NCBI GenBank assembly: GCA_964606325.1
Contig: CAZSGE010000003.1
Location: 74,601 to 138,600, forward strand
Direction: 5' to 3'
From: Berkiella sp964606325
GTDB taxonomy: Bacteria > Pseudomonadota > Gammaproteobacteria > Berkiellales > Berkiellaceae
DNA length: 64,000 bases
Part shown: piece by piece, positions 8,612 to 17,094 of the stretch
How positions within the stretch are numbered: the stretch's first letter is position 1
Layout of the letters: each line of letters starts with the position of its first letter
Position numbers and translations under genes: made by a program
The notes under the pieces: model-generated
Seen by the model: the letters and a program-made list of their open reading frames with translations, nothing else
What the model was told of the DNA's origin: nothing
Databases searched by the model: none

Positions 8612-8646
8612 ATCCATTTCTAATGAAAAGAGTAGGAAGCCGAAAT

Positions 8647-9936
8647 ATGGCAAAAACAATGGTGATCCTCGGTGGCCAATGGGGCGACGAGGGAAAGGGT
8701 AAGATTGTCGATTTGTTAACTGAGCGCGCGCAAGTCGTGGTTCGTTTTCAGGGTGGACACAATGCTGGTCATACCTTGGTGATAGATGGAAATCGATTAG
8801 TTTTACATTTAATCCCTTCTGGGATTTTGCATGACGGTGTGAAATGCGTATTAGGCCAAGGCGTGGTGATATCCCCCAAAGCCTTGTTAGATGAAATTGA
8901 TTTATTAACGCAAAAGGGCATTCCAGTCCTTGAGAGATTGCTGGTGAGCAATGCAGCAACCTTAGTTCTCCCTTATCACGTTGCTTTAGATAAAGCGCGA
9001 GAAGCCGCTCAAGGTGACAAAAAGGTAGGTACAACAGGTCGTGGTATTGGTCCTGCTTATGAAGATAAAGTAGCAAGACGCGCTATTCGTATGGTTGATT
9101 TGTTCAATCCTGTACTTTTTGAGCAAAAATTAGATAAAAACTTAGAATATTATAATTTTGTTTTGACACAATATTTTCATGTAGAGCCGGTTGCGAAGGA
9201 ACCTATCTTAGAAGAAGCTGCTATTGCCAGAGAACGATTAGCCAAGCTGGTAACCGACGTTCCTGAATTTTTATCAATGAGCTATAAAGATAATCAAAAT
9301 ATTATTTTTGAAGGCGCTCAGGGCACCATGCTAGATATTGATCATGGTACCTATCCCTATGTCACGTCTTCGAATACTACCGCAGGCGGTGTTGCAACAG
9401 GCAGCGGTTTTGGTTTGCGTCATATTCAAGAGATAGTGGGTATTACCAAAGCTTATTGTACGCGTGTTGGTGGGGGGCCATTTCCAACTGAATTGCACGA
9501 TGATATAGGTAAGCATATTGCCAGTGTAGGTAAAGAAGTTGGTGCCACCACAGGACGTGCAAGACGTTGTGGTTGGTTTGATGCTGTCGCCATGCGCAGA
9601 AGCGCGCAAGTCAACAGTATGTCCTCTCTTGCGATTACAAAATTAGATGTACTCGATGGATTGAAAGAGATTAAGATTTGTACCGGATATCGTATTGCTG
9701 ACAAAGAATGGGATGTGCCACCAGTTGATTCTGAGCTACTCGCACAATGTGAGCCAGTGTATGAGACATGGCCGGGCTGGCAGGAAAGCACTCAAGGGAT
9801 CCGCTCCTGGGACGCCTTACCAATTGCAGCACGTAAATATCTTGAACGTTTATCCCAGTTAGTTGGTACGCCTATCGGTATGGTATCAACAGGTGCTGAT
9901 CGACGTGATACCATTATATTAACTACATTTTTGTGA
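8647..9936 (+). CDS. purA: Adenylosuccinate synthetase
   Basis: Condenses IMP with aspartate using GTP, the first committed step from IMP to AMP. The start at 8647 follows AGGA 9 bases upstream and gives 429 residues. GGQWGDEGKGK at residues 9-19 is the IMP/GTP-binding loop with the catalytic Asp14; GHNAGHT and TGRGIGPAYEDK follow, and the C-terminal STGADR guanine-recognition motif is present. Convergent with the tRNA-Leu gene downstream. Confidence 0.97.
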   Translation: MAKTMVILGGQWGDEGKGKIVDLLTERAQVVVRFQGGHNAGHTLVIDGNRLVLHLIPSGILHDGVKCVLGQGVVISPKALLDEIDLLTQKGIPVLERLLVSNAATLVLPYHVALDKAREAAQGDKKVGTTGRGIGPAYEDKVARRAIRMVDLFNPVLFEQKLDKNLEYYNFVLTQYFHVEPVAKEPILEEAAIARERLAKLVTDVPEFLSMSYKDNQNIIFEGAQGTMLDIDHGTYPYVTSSNTTAGGVATGSGFGLRHIQEIVGITKAYCTRVGGGPFPTELHDDIGKHIASVGKEVGATTGRARRCGWFDAVAMRRSAQVNSMSSLAITKLDVLDGLKEIKICTGYRIADKEWDVPPVDSELLAQCEPVYETWPGWQESTQGIRSWDALPIAARKYLERLSQLVGTPIGMVSTGADRRDTIILTTFL

Positions 9937-9982
9937 GTTAAGTTTATTAGTTTATTGGTAGATGAGCAAAGGGATGCAATGA

Positions 9983-10069
9983 TGGTGCCGAGGAGAGGAC
10001 TTGAACCTCCAAGGAGTTTCCTCCACAAGTACCTGAAACTTGCGTGTCTACCAGTTTCACCACCTCGGC
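9983..10069 (-). tRNA. tRNA-Leu(CAG)
   Basis: Read on the minus strand, acceptor GCCGAGG pairs with CCTCGGC, followed by discriminator A and an encoded CCA. The anticodon stem CAAGT/ACTTG encloses the loop TTCAGGT, giving anticodon CAG (reads CUG). A long variable arm (GGAGGAAACTCC type) and T-loop GTTCAAG mark a class II leucine tRNA, 87 bases. It lies antisense to the purA-rnr direction. Confidence 0.95.
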
Positions 10070-10087
10070 GTATAGGGATTGCCCGCG

Positions 10088-10116
10088 AATCTAACGTGCC
10101 AAGACAAAGAAGTCAA
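10088..10116 (-). promoter_or_regulatory. Promoter of tRNA-Leu
   Basis: On the minus strand: TTGACT (10116-10111), 17-base spacer, TAGATT (10093-10088), then a GC-rich CGCGGGC discriminator typical of stringently controlled stable-RNA promoters. It lies immediately in front of the rnr start, on the opposite strand. Confidence 0.65.
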
Positions 10117-10126
10117 CATTATTAAC

Positions 10127-12427
10127 ATGCCAAAGAAAAAACACACCGAGCTTAGCGCTCAGCAAGACCCCCATTTAGAAAGAGAAACAAGCAACTACGA
10201 AACGCCTGTTCCCAGTCGGGAGTTTATTTTGTCTGTCTTAACTGAGATGGGCATTCCAGTAAAACGCAGAGTCTTATTGAAGCATTTTGAGTTGGAAGAT
10301 CCAGAACTACAAGAAGGATTGAGACGTCGTTTAAAAGCCATGGTGCGAGATGGCCAATTATTTAAGTCCCCAGAAGGATTGATTCCAATTACTCATATCG
10401 ATGCTGTGACAGGTGTGTTAGTCATCGAAAAAGAAGGGCAAGGTTATATCAGAACCCATGAGGGCCAAACCATTTTATTAGCCGCGCCAGCATTGCGCGG
10501 TTTTTATGATGGTGATGAAGTTGAAGGTCAAATTACCCAACTCGACAAAGAAGGATATTCCCGAGGGCGAATTACGAAACTTATTACCGGTGTGAAGCCT
10601 TTGGTGATTGGACGATTATTAAAGTCATCATCCATATATGAAGTGTTGCCTTTTGATAGAAAATTTTCTCAACATATTACTATTCCTAAGGAACACAAAG
10701 GCGAAGCTAAAGATGGTGATATTGTTCAAATTGAAATTCTGCGAGATGAAAAATACCAAAGTCATGTAGAGCCCGTTGCGCGTGTTATTGAAGTGTTAGG
10801 CGATTTTTCCACGCCTGGCATAGAAGTCAAGATGGCGATACGTAAGTTTGGGATCCCTGAAATTTGGCCCAAAGCCGTCGAAAAAGAGTGTAAACAATTT
10901 AATGTTGATAACATTAAACACACCTCTGATCGTACTGATTTAAGAGATCTGCCGCTGGTGACGATTGATGGCGAAGATGCCAAAGATTTTGATGATGCGG
11001 TTTATTGCGAACAAAAAAAAGAAGGTTGGCTGTTATGGGTTGCCATTGCGGATGTCAGCCATTATGTGAAAAAAGGATCGGCTCTCGATAAAGAGGCAAT
11101 GAATCGAGGCAATTCGACCTATTTCCCAGGTAGTGTTATCCCGATGTTGCCAGAAGTGTTATCCAATGAATTATGCTCGCTTAAACCGAATGTGCCACGC
11201 CTTTGTGTGGTATGTGAAATGAGCGTAAACAAACAGGGTGAAATTACGCGCTCAACATTTTATCGCGCGACCATGCATTCCAAAGCAAGACTGACTTATA
11301 CTGAAGTGTCCGAAATCATTCGTGGTAATGAAACTGTACGAGAGAGATATCAGTCACTGTTAAGACCTTTAGAAGCGCTTCACAGCTTATATGAAGCTTT
11401 TTCCAAACAAAGAAAGGAAAGAGGCGCCATAGATTTTGATACCGTTGAGACGAGAATATTATTTGATGTTGGTGGCAAGATAAAAAGTATTGTGCCCACT
11501 GTGCGTAATGTGGCGCATAAAATGATTGAAGAAAGCATGTTGGCTGCAAATGTCTGCGCAGCAAAGTTTTTACAGAGCCATAAAAAAGCAACGTTGTTTC
11601 GTAACCACGACAGGCCGCCAGCAGATAAGCTAAAATCGCTTCGCCAATTTTTATCTGAATTGGGTTTAGATCTGCCTGGACAACAACATCCCACAGCAAT
11701 CGATTATTCAAATTTGATTAAAGACATTCAGCATCGTGAAGACAAGCATTTAATTGAAACCGTGATGTTACGATCCTTAAGTCAAGCGCAATATAGCCCT
11801 AAAAATATTGGTCACTTTGGTTTGGCTTATCCTAGCTATTTGCACTTTACCTCACCAATTAGACGCTATCCTGATCTCGTTGTGCACCGAGGAATTGTTG
11901 ACGCGATTGCAGAAAAGGGCAAAAAGAAGGCAGAAAACGAGGATTATGAAAATTTAGGATTACACTGCTCTGAAACTGAGCGCCGCTCAGATGATGCCAC
12001 AAGAGATGCATCTTTAGCACTGAAATGTCATTACATGGTAGAAAAAATTGGTAGTGAGTATAAAGGCGTAGTTTCAGGGGTTGCCAGCTTTGGTATTTTT
12101 GTTGAATTAAAAGATATCTATGTTGAAGGCCTTGTTCATGTTACGCAGTTAGGCAATGAATATTTTAATTATGATGCTGCACATCATCGTATGGTTGGCG
12201 ATAGAACCCGCACTGTATTTCGATTAGGTGATAGCGTTGAGGTGCGTGTTGTGCGCGTAGATGTTGAAACCAAGCGTATTGATTTAGAGCTGCTCAATCA
12301 ACCGGTGCATCAGCCAACGTCAAGAAAACAACAAAAGAAGCATCATAAAAAAGAAGAAAAAACCAAACGCGCAGAGCCCAAAAAGCGCAAGAAAAGAAAT
12401 AAACCAAGAAAAAGAAAGAAAAAATAA
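10127..12427 (+). CDS. rnr: Ribonuclease R
   Basis: Processive 3'-to-5' exoribonuclease that degrades structured RNA and helps trans-translation and cold adaptation. The start at 10127 gives 766 residues in register with E. coli RNase R (PSREFIL near residue 30). Order: helix-turn-helix and cold-shock domains, RNB catalytic domain with VTIDGEDAKDFDDAVYC, TSPIRRYPDL motif, S1 domain (GVVSGVASFGIFVEL), and a Lys/Arg-rich tail ending KRKKK. No strong Shine-Dalgarno. The rlmB ATG follows the stop codon directly. Confidence 0.96.
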   Translation: MPKKKHTELSAQQDPHLERETSNYETPVPSREFILSVLTEMGIPVKRRVLLKHFELEDPELQEGLRRRLKAMVRDGQLFKSPEGLIPITHIDAVTGVLVIEKEGQGYIRTHEGQTILLAAPALRGFYDGDEVEGQITQLDKEGYSRGRITKLITGVKPLVIGRLLKSSSIYEVLPFDRKFSQHITIPKEHKGEAKDGDIVQIEILRDEKYQSHVEPVARVIEVLGDFSTPGIEVKMAIRKFGIPEIWPKAVEKECKQFNVDNIKHTSDRTDLRDLPLVTIDGEDAKDFDDAVYCEQKKEGWLLWVAIADVSHYVKKGSALDKEAMNRGNSTYFPGSVIPMLPEVLSNELCSLKPNVPRLCVVCEMSVNKQGEITRSTFYRATMHSKARLTYTEVSEIIRGNETVRERYQSLLRPLEALHSLYEAFSKQRKERGAIDFDTVETRILFDVGGKIKSIVPTVRNVAHKMIEESMLAANVCAAKFLQSHKKATLFRNHDRPPADKLKSLRQFLSELGLDLPGQQHPTAIDYSNLIKDIQHREDKHLIETVMLRSLSQAQYSPKNIGHFGLAYPSYLHFTSPIRRYPDLVVHRGIVDAIAEKGKKKAENEDYENLGLHCSETERRSDDATRDASLALKCHYMVEKIGSEYKGVVSGVASFGIFVELKDIYVEGLVHVTQLGNEYFNYDAAHHRMVGDRTRTVFRLGDSVEVRVVRVDVETKRIDLELLNQPVHQPTSRKQQKKHHKKEEKTKRAEPKKRKKRNKPRKRKKK

Positions 12428-13171
12428 ATGGCATCATCAAACATCATTTACGGCATTCACGCCGTGCAAGCAGCATTAGAACATCAAAGTGACTCGATTT
12501 TGACAATTTATTGTGAAATGGGCGAGGTAAATGCCCGTATTAAACATATTATTGATAAAGCGAAAAGTCATTCTATTGCCATTGAAAGTATTGCCTCAAC
12601 CAAATTAGACAAACTTGCCGAATCAACCCATCATCAAGGTGTTGCGGCTAAAGTAAAATCTCTTCCCACTAAAACAGAGAAAGATATCATTGCTTGGTTG
12701 GAAACGACTGACAAGAAACCACTTCTCTTAATTTTAGAAGGCATTCAAGATCCACATAATTTGGGCGCATGCTTACGCAGCGCCGAAGCCTTGGGTGTAG
12801 ATTGGGTAATTGTACCTAAGGACAATAGTGCGCCAGTGAACGCGTTGGTAAGCAAAATTGCCTGTGGCGCAACGCTCACCTTGCCGGTGGTGGAGTGCAC
12901 CAATATTGTGCGATTTATTGAGCAAATTAAAAAAGCAGATGTATGGGTGGTTGGCACTTCTGGCAATGCGGACATTGCTTTATCCAAAGCGGCTTTGAAG
13001 CGCTCTTTAGCGATTGTGATGGGCACTGAAGATAAAGGCTTAAAGCGACTTACTTTAGAGGCTTGTGATGAGATTGCCAAAATCCCATTAGTAGGTACAG
13101 TTGAAAGCTTAAATGTGTCTGTGGCGACTGGTATTACGCTATATGAAGTGATGCGTCAACGCCTAGTCTAA
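12428..13171 (+). CDS. rlmB: 23S rRNA 2'-O-methyltransferase RlmB
   Basis: SpoU-family enzyme that methylates the 2'-O of G2251 in 23S rRNA. 247 residues: N-terminal substrate-binding domain (YGIHAVQAALEH) and a knotted SPOUT domain with HNLGACLRSAEALG, MGTEDKGL and a C-terminal VESLNVSVATGI loop that binds S-adenosylmethionine. It starts at the base after the rnr stop, so translation is coupled; rnr-rlmB is a conserved pair. Confidence 0.96.
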   Translation: MASSNIIYGIHAVQAALEHQSDSILTIYCEMGEVNARIKHIIDKAKSHSIAIESIASTKLDKLAESTHHQGVAAKVKSLPTKTEKDIIAWLETTDKKPLLLILEGIQDPHNLGACLRSAEALGVDWVIVPKDNSAPVNALVSKIACGATLTLPVVECTNIVRFIEQIKKADVWVVGTSGNADIALSKAALKRSLAIVMGTEDKGLKRLTLEACDEIAKIPLVGTVESLNVSVATGITLYEVMRQRLV

Positions 13172-13272
13172 AAATTCTTCATATTCATAAGCGATAGTTT
13201 GCCACTTATCCCTAACATCCTACTATCAAAACAAATCCAAAATGAGATAGATGTTTAGCGTTATAAAAACAG

Positions 13273-13300
13273 TGCCAAGCATTACCTTGGCATTTTTTTT
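13273..13300 (+). terminator. Terminator after rlmB
   Basis: 7-bp perfect stem TGCCAAG/CTTGGCA, 6-base loop, then eight T residues. Located about 100 bases past the rlmB stop; ends the rnr-rlmB unit. Confidence 0.85.
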
Positions 13301-13463
13301 ACCACATATTTCCCTCGCATAAATTCATAAAAAATAAGCACAATTGCGCAATTTGCGCCGAATAAACAAAAACGCCAGATGGTCGGTTTGCTCAATGTTA
13401 TTAATTCAAAAGTGTGCAAGTTAGAATGGCGCATGATCTATTTTGATTTCATAAGGTATTTTT

Positions 13464-14279
13464 ATGTCATTGCATGTTGCACCCACTCCTCAAGAAAGAA
13501 GTATTCTTGATATCGTAGAACGTCAAGAGCAATATATGAGTGTTGCATTTGTAAAAGCATTTATAGAAAGTGCAAGTAAACACGAAGGTCCTTTAAATGG
13601 CGATGCCCTACTTCTTCAAATGATGAAAGCGGCAAATGTATTACCTGTGCATGAACGACAAGCAGTAACGGCATGTCTTGCTTCAATACCCGCTGGAACT
13701 TTAAAAAAATTAGAAAGGCCAAATATTGGAAGTGAATTAGAGAGCGCCTTGGCTGAGGGCTTCGCTGAAACTGTTGGTAAAGAAATCATCAAGCCACTCA
13801 TCATCGGGGGGTTGGTAGCAGCAGGAGTATGTACCGTACCCGTCAGCGTTCCTGCTGCGCTTACCATAGGTTCTGCGACAGTCGTTGCATCTTATGTTTC
13901 AAACCCTGCTGTTAAATTTGTAGTCTGCACCAGCAAAACAGCAGGTGATAAATGTTTAAAGCTTGTTGAAAAAGAAGGGGCTAGAAAACTAAAGTCAGGT
14001 CTACACGCTGGCGTGAAAAGAGCGGGTGATGCGGTAACAGCAACCTATGATAGCGTTTCTAAAATAGTGTTTAGAAAAAAAACAGCCGCTATCGCTCTTA
14101 TTCCGCAAACTCAAACAACAGATAAAAGCTTGCTATCATTAGAGAATGCATTGATTGATGAAGATAGTCCACCGGTACTGCTTTTGTCTAAACCGGGAAA
14201 ACGTGCACATCCTATTGTTCAAGAGATAACACCCGAAGCCGAACATAAAGACAAAAAACGGCTTTTAAAAAAATCCTAA
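13464..14279 (+). CDS. Hypothetical protein with a central hydrophobic hairpin, 271 aa
   Basis: No family recognised. The first 110 residues are charged and helical. A hydrophobic block at about 111-156 could form a membrane hairpin (PLIIGGLVAAGVCTVPVSV is one half). After it comes a basic region and an acidic then basic tail ending KKRLLKKS. No signal peptide. AAGG lies 7 bases before the ATG. A monocistronic orphan between two hairpins, with soluble ends flanking a buried hydrophobic hairpin; this is a build often seen in membrane-targeted effectors, but that is inference only. Confidence 0.65.
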   Translation: MSLHVAPTPQERSILDIVERQEQYMSVAFVKAFIESASKHEGPLNGDALLLQMMKAANVLPVHERQAVTACLASIPAGTLKKLERPNIGSELESALAEGFAETVGKEIIKPLIIGGLVAAGVCTVPVSVPAALTIGSATVVASYVSNPAVKFVVCTSKTAGDKCLKLVEKEGARKLKSGLHAGVKRAGDAVTATYDSVSKIVFRKKTAAIALIPQTQTTDKSLLSLENALIDEDSPPVLLLSKPGKRAHPIVQEITPEAEHKDKKRLLKKS

Positions 14280-14285
14280 GGTATA

Positions 14286-14312
14286 AACACTCATCAAATA
14301 ACGATGAGTGTT
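14286..14312. terminator. Bidirectional hairpin between convergent genes
   Basis: Perfect 10-bp stem AACACTCATC/GATGAGTGTT with a 7-base loop. It starts 6 bases after the stop of the 271-aa gene and ends just before the stop of the convergent glutaredoxin gene. There is no long T-run, so termination strength is uncertain. Confidence 0.55.
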
Positions 14313-14314
14313 AC

Positions 14315-14560
14315 TTATTTAAAGGTTTTCAATTTTTCAATGATATCTAAAGACTCGTGCATATAGGTATCATCCATTCTCAAACAAGGCACCTGTGTTT
14401 TACCTTTGGTTAAGGCCAACAATTCTTGATTGGCTTTTTCATCTTTCCAAACATCCTTAACAGTAATGTCCATCGGATGCGTTTTCAAAAAATCGGTTAC
14501 TCGCGCACAAAAATGGCAGGTGCCGCCAATATAGAGTGTCAATTTAGGTGTAGTTGCCAT
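14315..14560 (-). CDS. Glutaredoxin-like protein, 81 aa
   Basis: Thioredoxin-fold thiol-disulfide protein. Residues TLYIGGTCHFCARV contain the CxxC active site CHFC, and TQVPCL carries the cis-Pro that contacts glutathione. A Cys directly follows that Pro, which is unusual. 81 residues is the length of bacterial class I glutaredoxins or NrdH-like proteins; Cys-His-Phe-Cys rather than Cys-Pro-Tyr-Cys makes the exact subfamily unclear. AAGG precedes the ATG. Single gene. Confidence 0.8.
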   Translation of the reverse strand: MATTPKLTLYIGGTCHFCARVTDFLKTHPMDITVKDVWKDEKANQELLALTKGKTQVPCLRMDDTYMHESLDIIEKLKTFK

Positions 14561-14718
14561 ATCTTACCTTATTTATTTATGACGCCATTTTGAAAAGAAT
14601 TTAAAGAAAAATCTATTAGATCTGGCGCATCGTTATAATACTGTTATAATCTCATATTAGTCTACTGTGTCCCCTAAATAACTCAATTATGCGGTTCATT
14701 TTTACAAAAGGTAACATC

Positions 14719-15414
14719 ATGTTAAAACAAGTTTGGTCTTTACTTATCCTTTTAATAAGTCTTGTGTCATTCAATGCAAATGCGGCCCCAAAAGAATTAA
14801 CTTTTGTGCCACCTTCTTACAACCAAGAGATGATTGATAAAGTCGTGCTTAATTGGTTTGAGTATGAAAATAATCCAAAATTGTTGTTTAATCGCGATAT
14901 TTGGTGGATGAAAAATAAAGAAATCGACGATACCATCACTTTTCAATACAAAGATTTAAGAATGGATGCTATCAATGGCAAGCTTAATCAATGGTTTGAA
15001 TCACCACTGGGTGCCTTAGCGTATGTAATCTTGATAGATCAATTCTCAAGAAATATGTTTAGAAATTCTCCTAAAGCATATGAATATGATTACTTAGCAC
15101 TTAAGGGTGCCAAGGAGGCCATATTAAGAGGCTATGATAGAAGGCTCTTATTAACAGAGCGTGTATTCTTATATATGCCATTGCAGCATTCTGAAAATAT
15201 TGATGATCAAAATCAAAGTGTTGCCTTGTTTGAGCAGTTATATAAAGACACACCCAGTGAACTCAAAGCAACGGCACAAGTTTACTTGGATTATGCTAAA
15301 GAGCATCAAAAAGTGATTAAAGAGTTCGGCCGTTTCCCACAACGAAATAAGATTTTATCGCGCAAATCTACGCCCGAAGAGATTGAATACTTGAAAAGTA
15401 ATCCTCGATTCTAG
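14719..15414 (+). CDS. DUF924 family protein with a signal peptide
   Basis: DUF924 proteins are all-helical, TPR-like proteins of unknown function, usually cytoplasmic. The family pattern is intact here: RDIWWMKNKE, then LIDQFSRNMFR, FLYMPLQHSE with the conserved His-Ser-Glu, and FGRFPQRNKILSR followed by STPEE near the C-terminus. Start 14719 follows AAAAGG at 7 bases and leaves a clear signal peptide (MLKQVW...NANA-AP, about 22 residues), so the protein is probably exported to the periplasm. 231 residues. Confidence 0.82.
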   Translation: MLKQVWSLLILLISLVSFNANAAPKELTFVPPSYNQEMIDKVVLNWFEYENNPKLLFNRDIWWMKNKEIDDTITFQYKDLRMDAINGKLNQWFESPLGALAYVILIDQFSRNMFRNSPKAYEYDYLALKGAKEAILRGYDRRLLLTERVFLYMPLQHSENIDDQNQSVALFEQLYKDTPSELKATAQVYLDYAKEHQKVIKEFGRFPQRNKILSRKSTPEEIEYLKSNPRF

Positions 15415-15437
15415 GGCTATCATAGAGATTCATTCAA

Positions 15438-15471
15438 CGCTCAGATGACAGACCGTATTTTTATCTGAGCG
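15438..15471. terminator. Inverted repeat between convergent genes
   Basis: Perfect 9-bp arms CGCTCAGAT/ATCTGAGCG with a 16-base loop, placed between the DUF924 stop and the convergent 159-aa gene's stop. No T-run on either side, so termination is likely but weak. Confidence 0.4.
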
Positions 15472-15481
15472 TAAATGATTA

Positions 15482-15961
15482 TCATTTGAATGACAAAGCT
15501 GCTGCTTTTAAATAATGATTATTGCTTTTTTGAATATCCTTAATAATCGCTTTACTTTGTAGCGTAATTTCATTGGGATAATGTTGCAAATAAAGCAACC
15601 CTAATAAACATCTACCTGGCTGCTCATCAGATTGTGATATCCATTCCTCAATAGTAAAAACATTAAATAGACCTAATACTTTTAAAGAAGCTAATAATTT
15701 ATTGTTTTGATCCATAATTTCCCGAACCAAGCGATCATTTTCTTTTGAGGGTGTATTCTGAAGTAGTATATTTAATTCATGAATGTTTAAAATAGTTGCA
15801 CCTATTGTGCCTTTTCGAATATAGCTAGACTCCCCGGTATAGGGATTGGTATATACTGCACTATCCACACTCGGCGGCAGTAATGTTTCGGGTGTTTGTA
15901 CCTTTGCAAAAGCATGATTCATGATACAGACAGTTAAAAGTAATAATGCTAATTTTTTCAT
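15482..15961 (-). CDS. Hypothetical exported protein, 159 aa
   Basis: No family recognised. A typical signal peptide (MKKLALLLLTVCIMNHAFA, cleavage before KVQ) leads a mature domain of about 140 residues with mixed helix prediction and one Cys. AAGGAG lies about 8 bases before the ATG, so expression is well supported. Probably periplasmic. Divergent from the AraC-type regulator, with under 100 bases between them. Confidence 0.7.
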   Translation of the reverse strand: MKKLALLLLTVCIMNHAFAKVQTPETLLPPSVDSAVYTNPYTGESSYIRKGTIGATILNIHELNILLQNTPSKENDRLVREIMDQNNKLLASLKVLGLFNVFTIEEWISQSDEQPGRCLLGLLYLQHYPNEITLQSKAIIKDIQKSNNHYLKAAALSFK

Positions 15962-16050
15962 ATCTTTTCTCCTTTTTAAAAAACTCAGAATAGCTAATTT
16001 TAGCCAATTGTGCTAACGTGCCAGGGACAAAAAATAGCGAGATTGGGCCA

Positions 16051-16812
16051 ATGGTCGATAAAATCAAAGTTCCTGTTCTGGTGCAAAAATTAAAGCGAAA
16101 GCAAAATGAAAAAGGCGTGTGGCACAAGCATCGGCGAGGGCAATTATTCTTAATTAATCAAGGATTAATAGCTTTGCAAACGCAACAAGGAAGCCAAGTC
16201 ATTTCATCACGCAAAGCCGGATGGATCCCACCCCATGTTTTGCATTATGCTGCGCCGCTTGGGGTAGTGGAAGCTGATTCATTTTATCTAGATATGACGT
16301 TTGGGGATATGCTACCAAAGAAAGTGTGTGTGTTTACTCCCTCTGCGTTGCTACGTGAAATGATAGTACGTCTTTCACAGTGGCAAAAACCCAAAGTTTG
16401 GTCTGCAGACAAGCTTCGTTTGTTGCAAGTGGTGAAAGATGAGCTAAAAGATATCAAACAAGAGCCACTCAGTTGCCCCATGCCGATAAGTGAAAGCTTA
16501 CAAAAACAAGCACAACAATTTATTGTAGAGCCTTCACTGCAAATGAATTTAGAGCAATGGGCAAATCGAGCCCACATGAGCAAAAGAACCTTTACGCGAC
16601 ACTTTAACGAGGAAACTGGAATGCCATTTGCGAAATGGTGTCAACAAGTACGGATAATGCATGCCAAAAAGGAATTAGCGAATGGATGTTCTGTTTCTGA
16701 ACTTTCGCTAAACCTAGGCTATAACAGTGTTAGTGCTTTTATTAAAGTGTTTAAGGAATATGTGGGGCAAACACCGCACCAATTTCAAAAGAGGCTGGCG
16801 CTGCGCTCTTGA
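16051..16812 (+). CDS. AraC family transcriptional regulator
   Basis: About 253 residues: N-terminal cupin-type effector domain (HKHRRGQLFLINQGLI and the metal- or ligand-pocket PPHVLHYA) and a C-terminal pair of helix-turn-helix motifs (LEQWANRAHMSKRTFTRHF; SELSLNLGYNSVSAFIKVFK and the closing GQTPHQF). This order is the AraC-binding-cupin subfamily, often regulators of a neighbouring transport or metabolic gene. An upstream in-frame GTG at 16018 is possible. It lies directly before the six-gene operon at 17095, which carries an 11-base direct repeat in its leader, so it is the obvious candidate regulator. Confidence 0.88.
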   Translation: MVDKIKVPVLVQKLKRKQNEKGVWHKHRRGQLFLINQGLIALQTQQGSQVISSRKAGWIPPHVLHYAAPLGVVEADSFYLDMTFGDMLPKKVCVFTPSALLREMIVRLSQWQKPKVWSADKLRLLQVVKDELKDIKQEPLSCPMPISESLQKQAQQFIVEPSLQMNLEQWANRAHMSKRTFTRHFNEETGMPFAKWCQQVRIMHAKKELANGCSVSELSLNLGYNSVSAFIKVFKEYVGQTPHQFQKRLALRS

Positions 16813-17011
16813 AAGTAGCATTGAAGACCCTTTTAGGGCACCTCTAGTTATATTTAAATACTATTTCCATTCGAAAGACCGGCTTTCTAGATAAGCACAG
16901 CGTTGCTATTAAGCGTAGTTGCACTGTCCATTTTCATCATTTTGCACTGCTATTTCGATTGGCTCAATTACACTCTCTCAATGAACGTAAGGCTACTGAG
17001 GATTGTCAATA

Positions 17012-17063
17012 TATATAGGTGTAGCTGTTAAGGTTGCCCTGCTATTCTTGATTATATAGGTGT
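17012..17063 (+). repeat. Direct repeats upstream of the six-gene operon
   Basis: TATATAGGTGT occurs at 17012-17022 and again at 17053-17063. The starts are 41 bases apart, about four helical turns. The rest of the 282-base gap (16813-17094) holds nothing else I can support. The placement suits operator half-sites for the adjacent AraC regulator. Confidence 0.45.
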
Positions 17064-17094
17064 TAGTTACGATCGCTGGGGAATTGAACACTTA

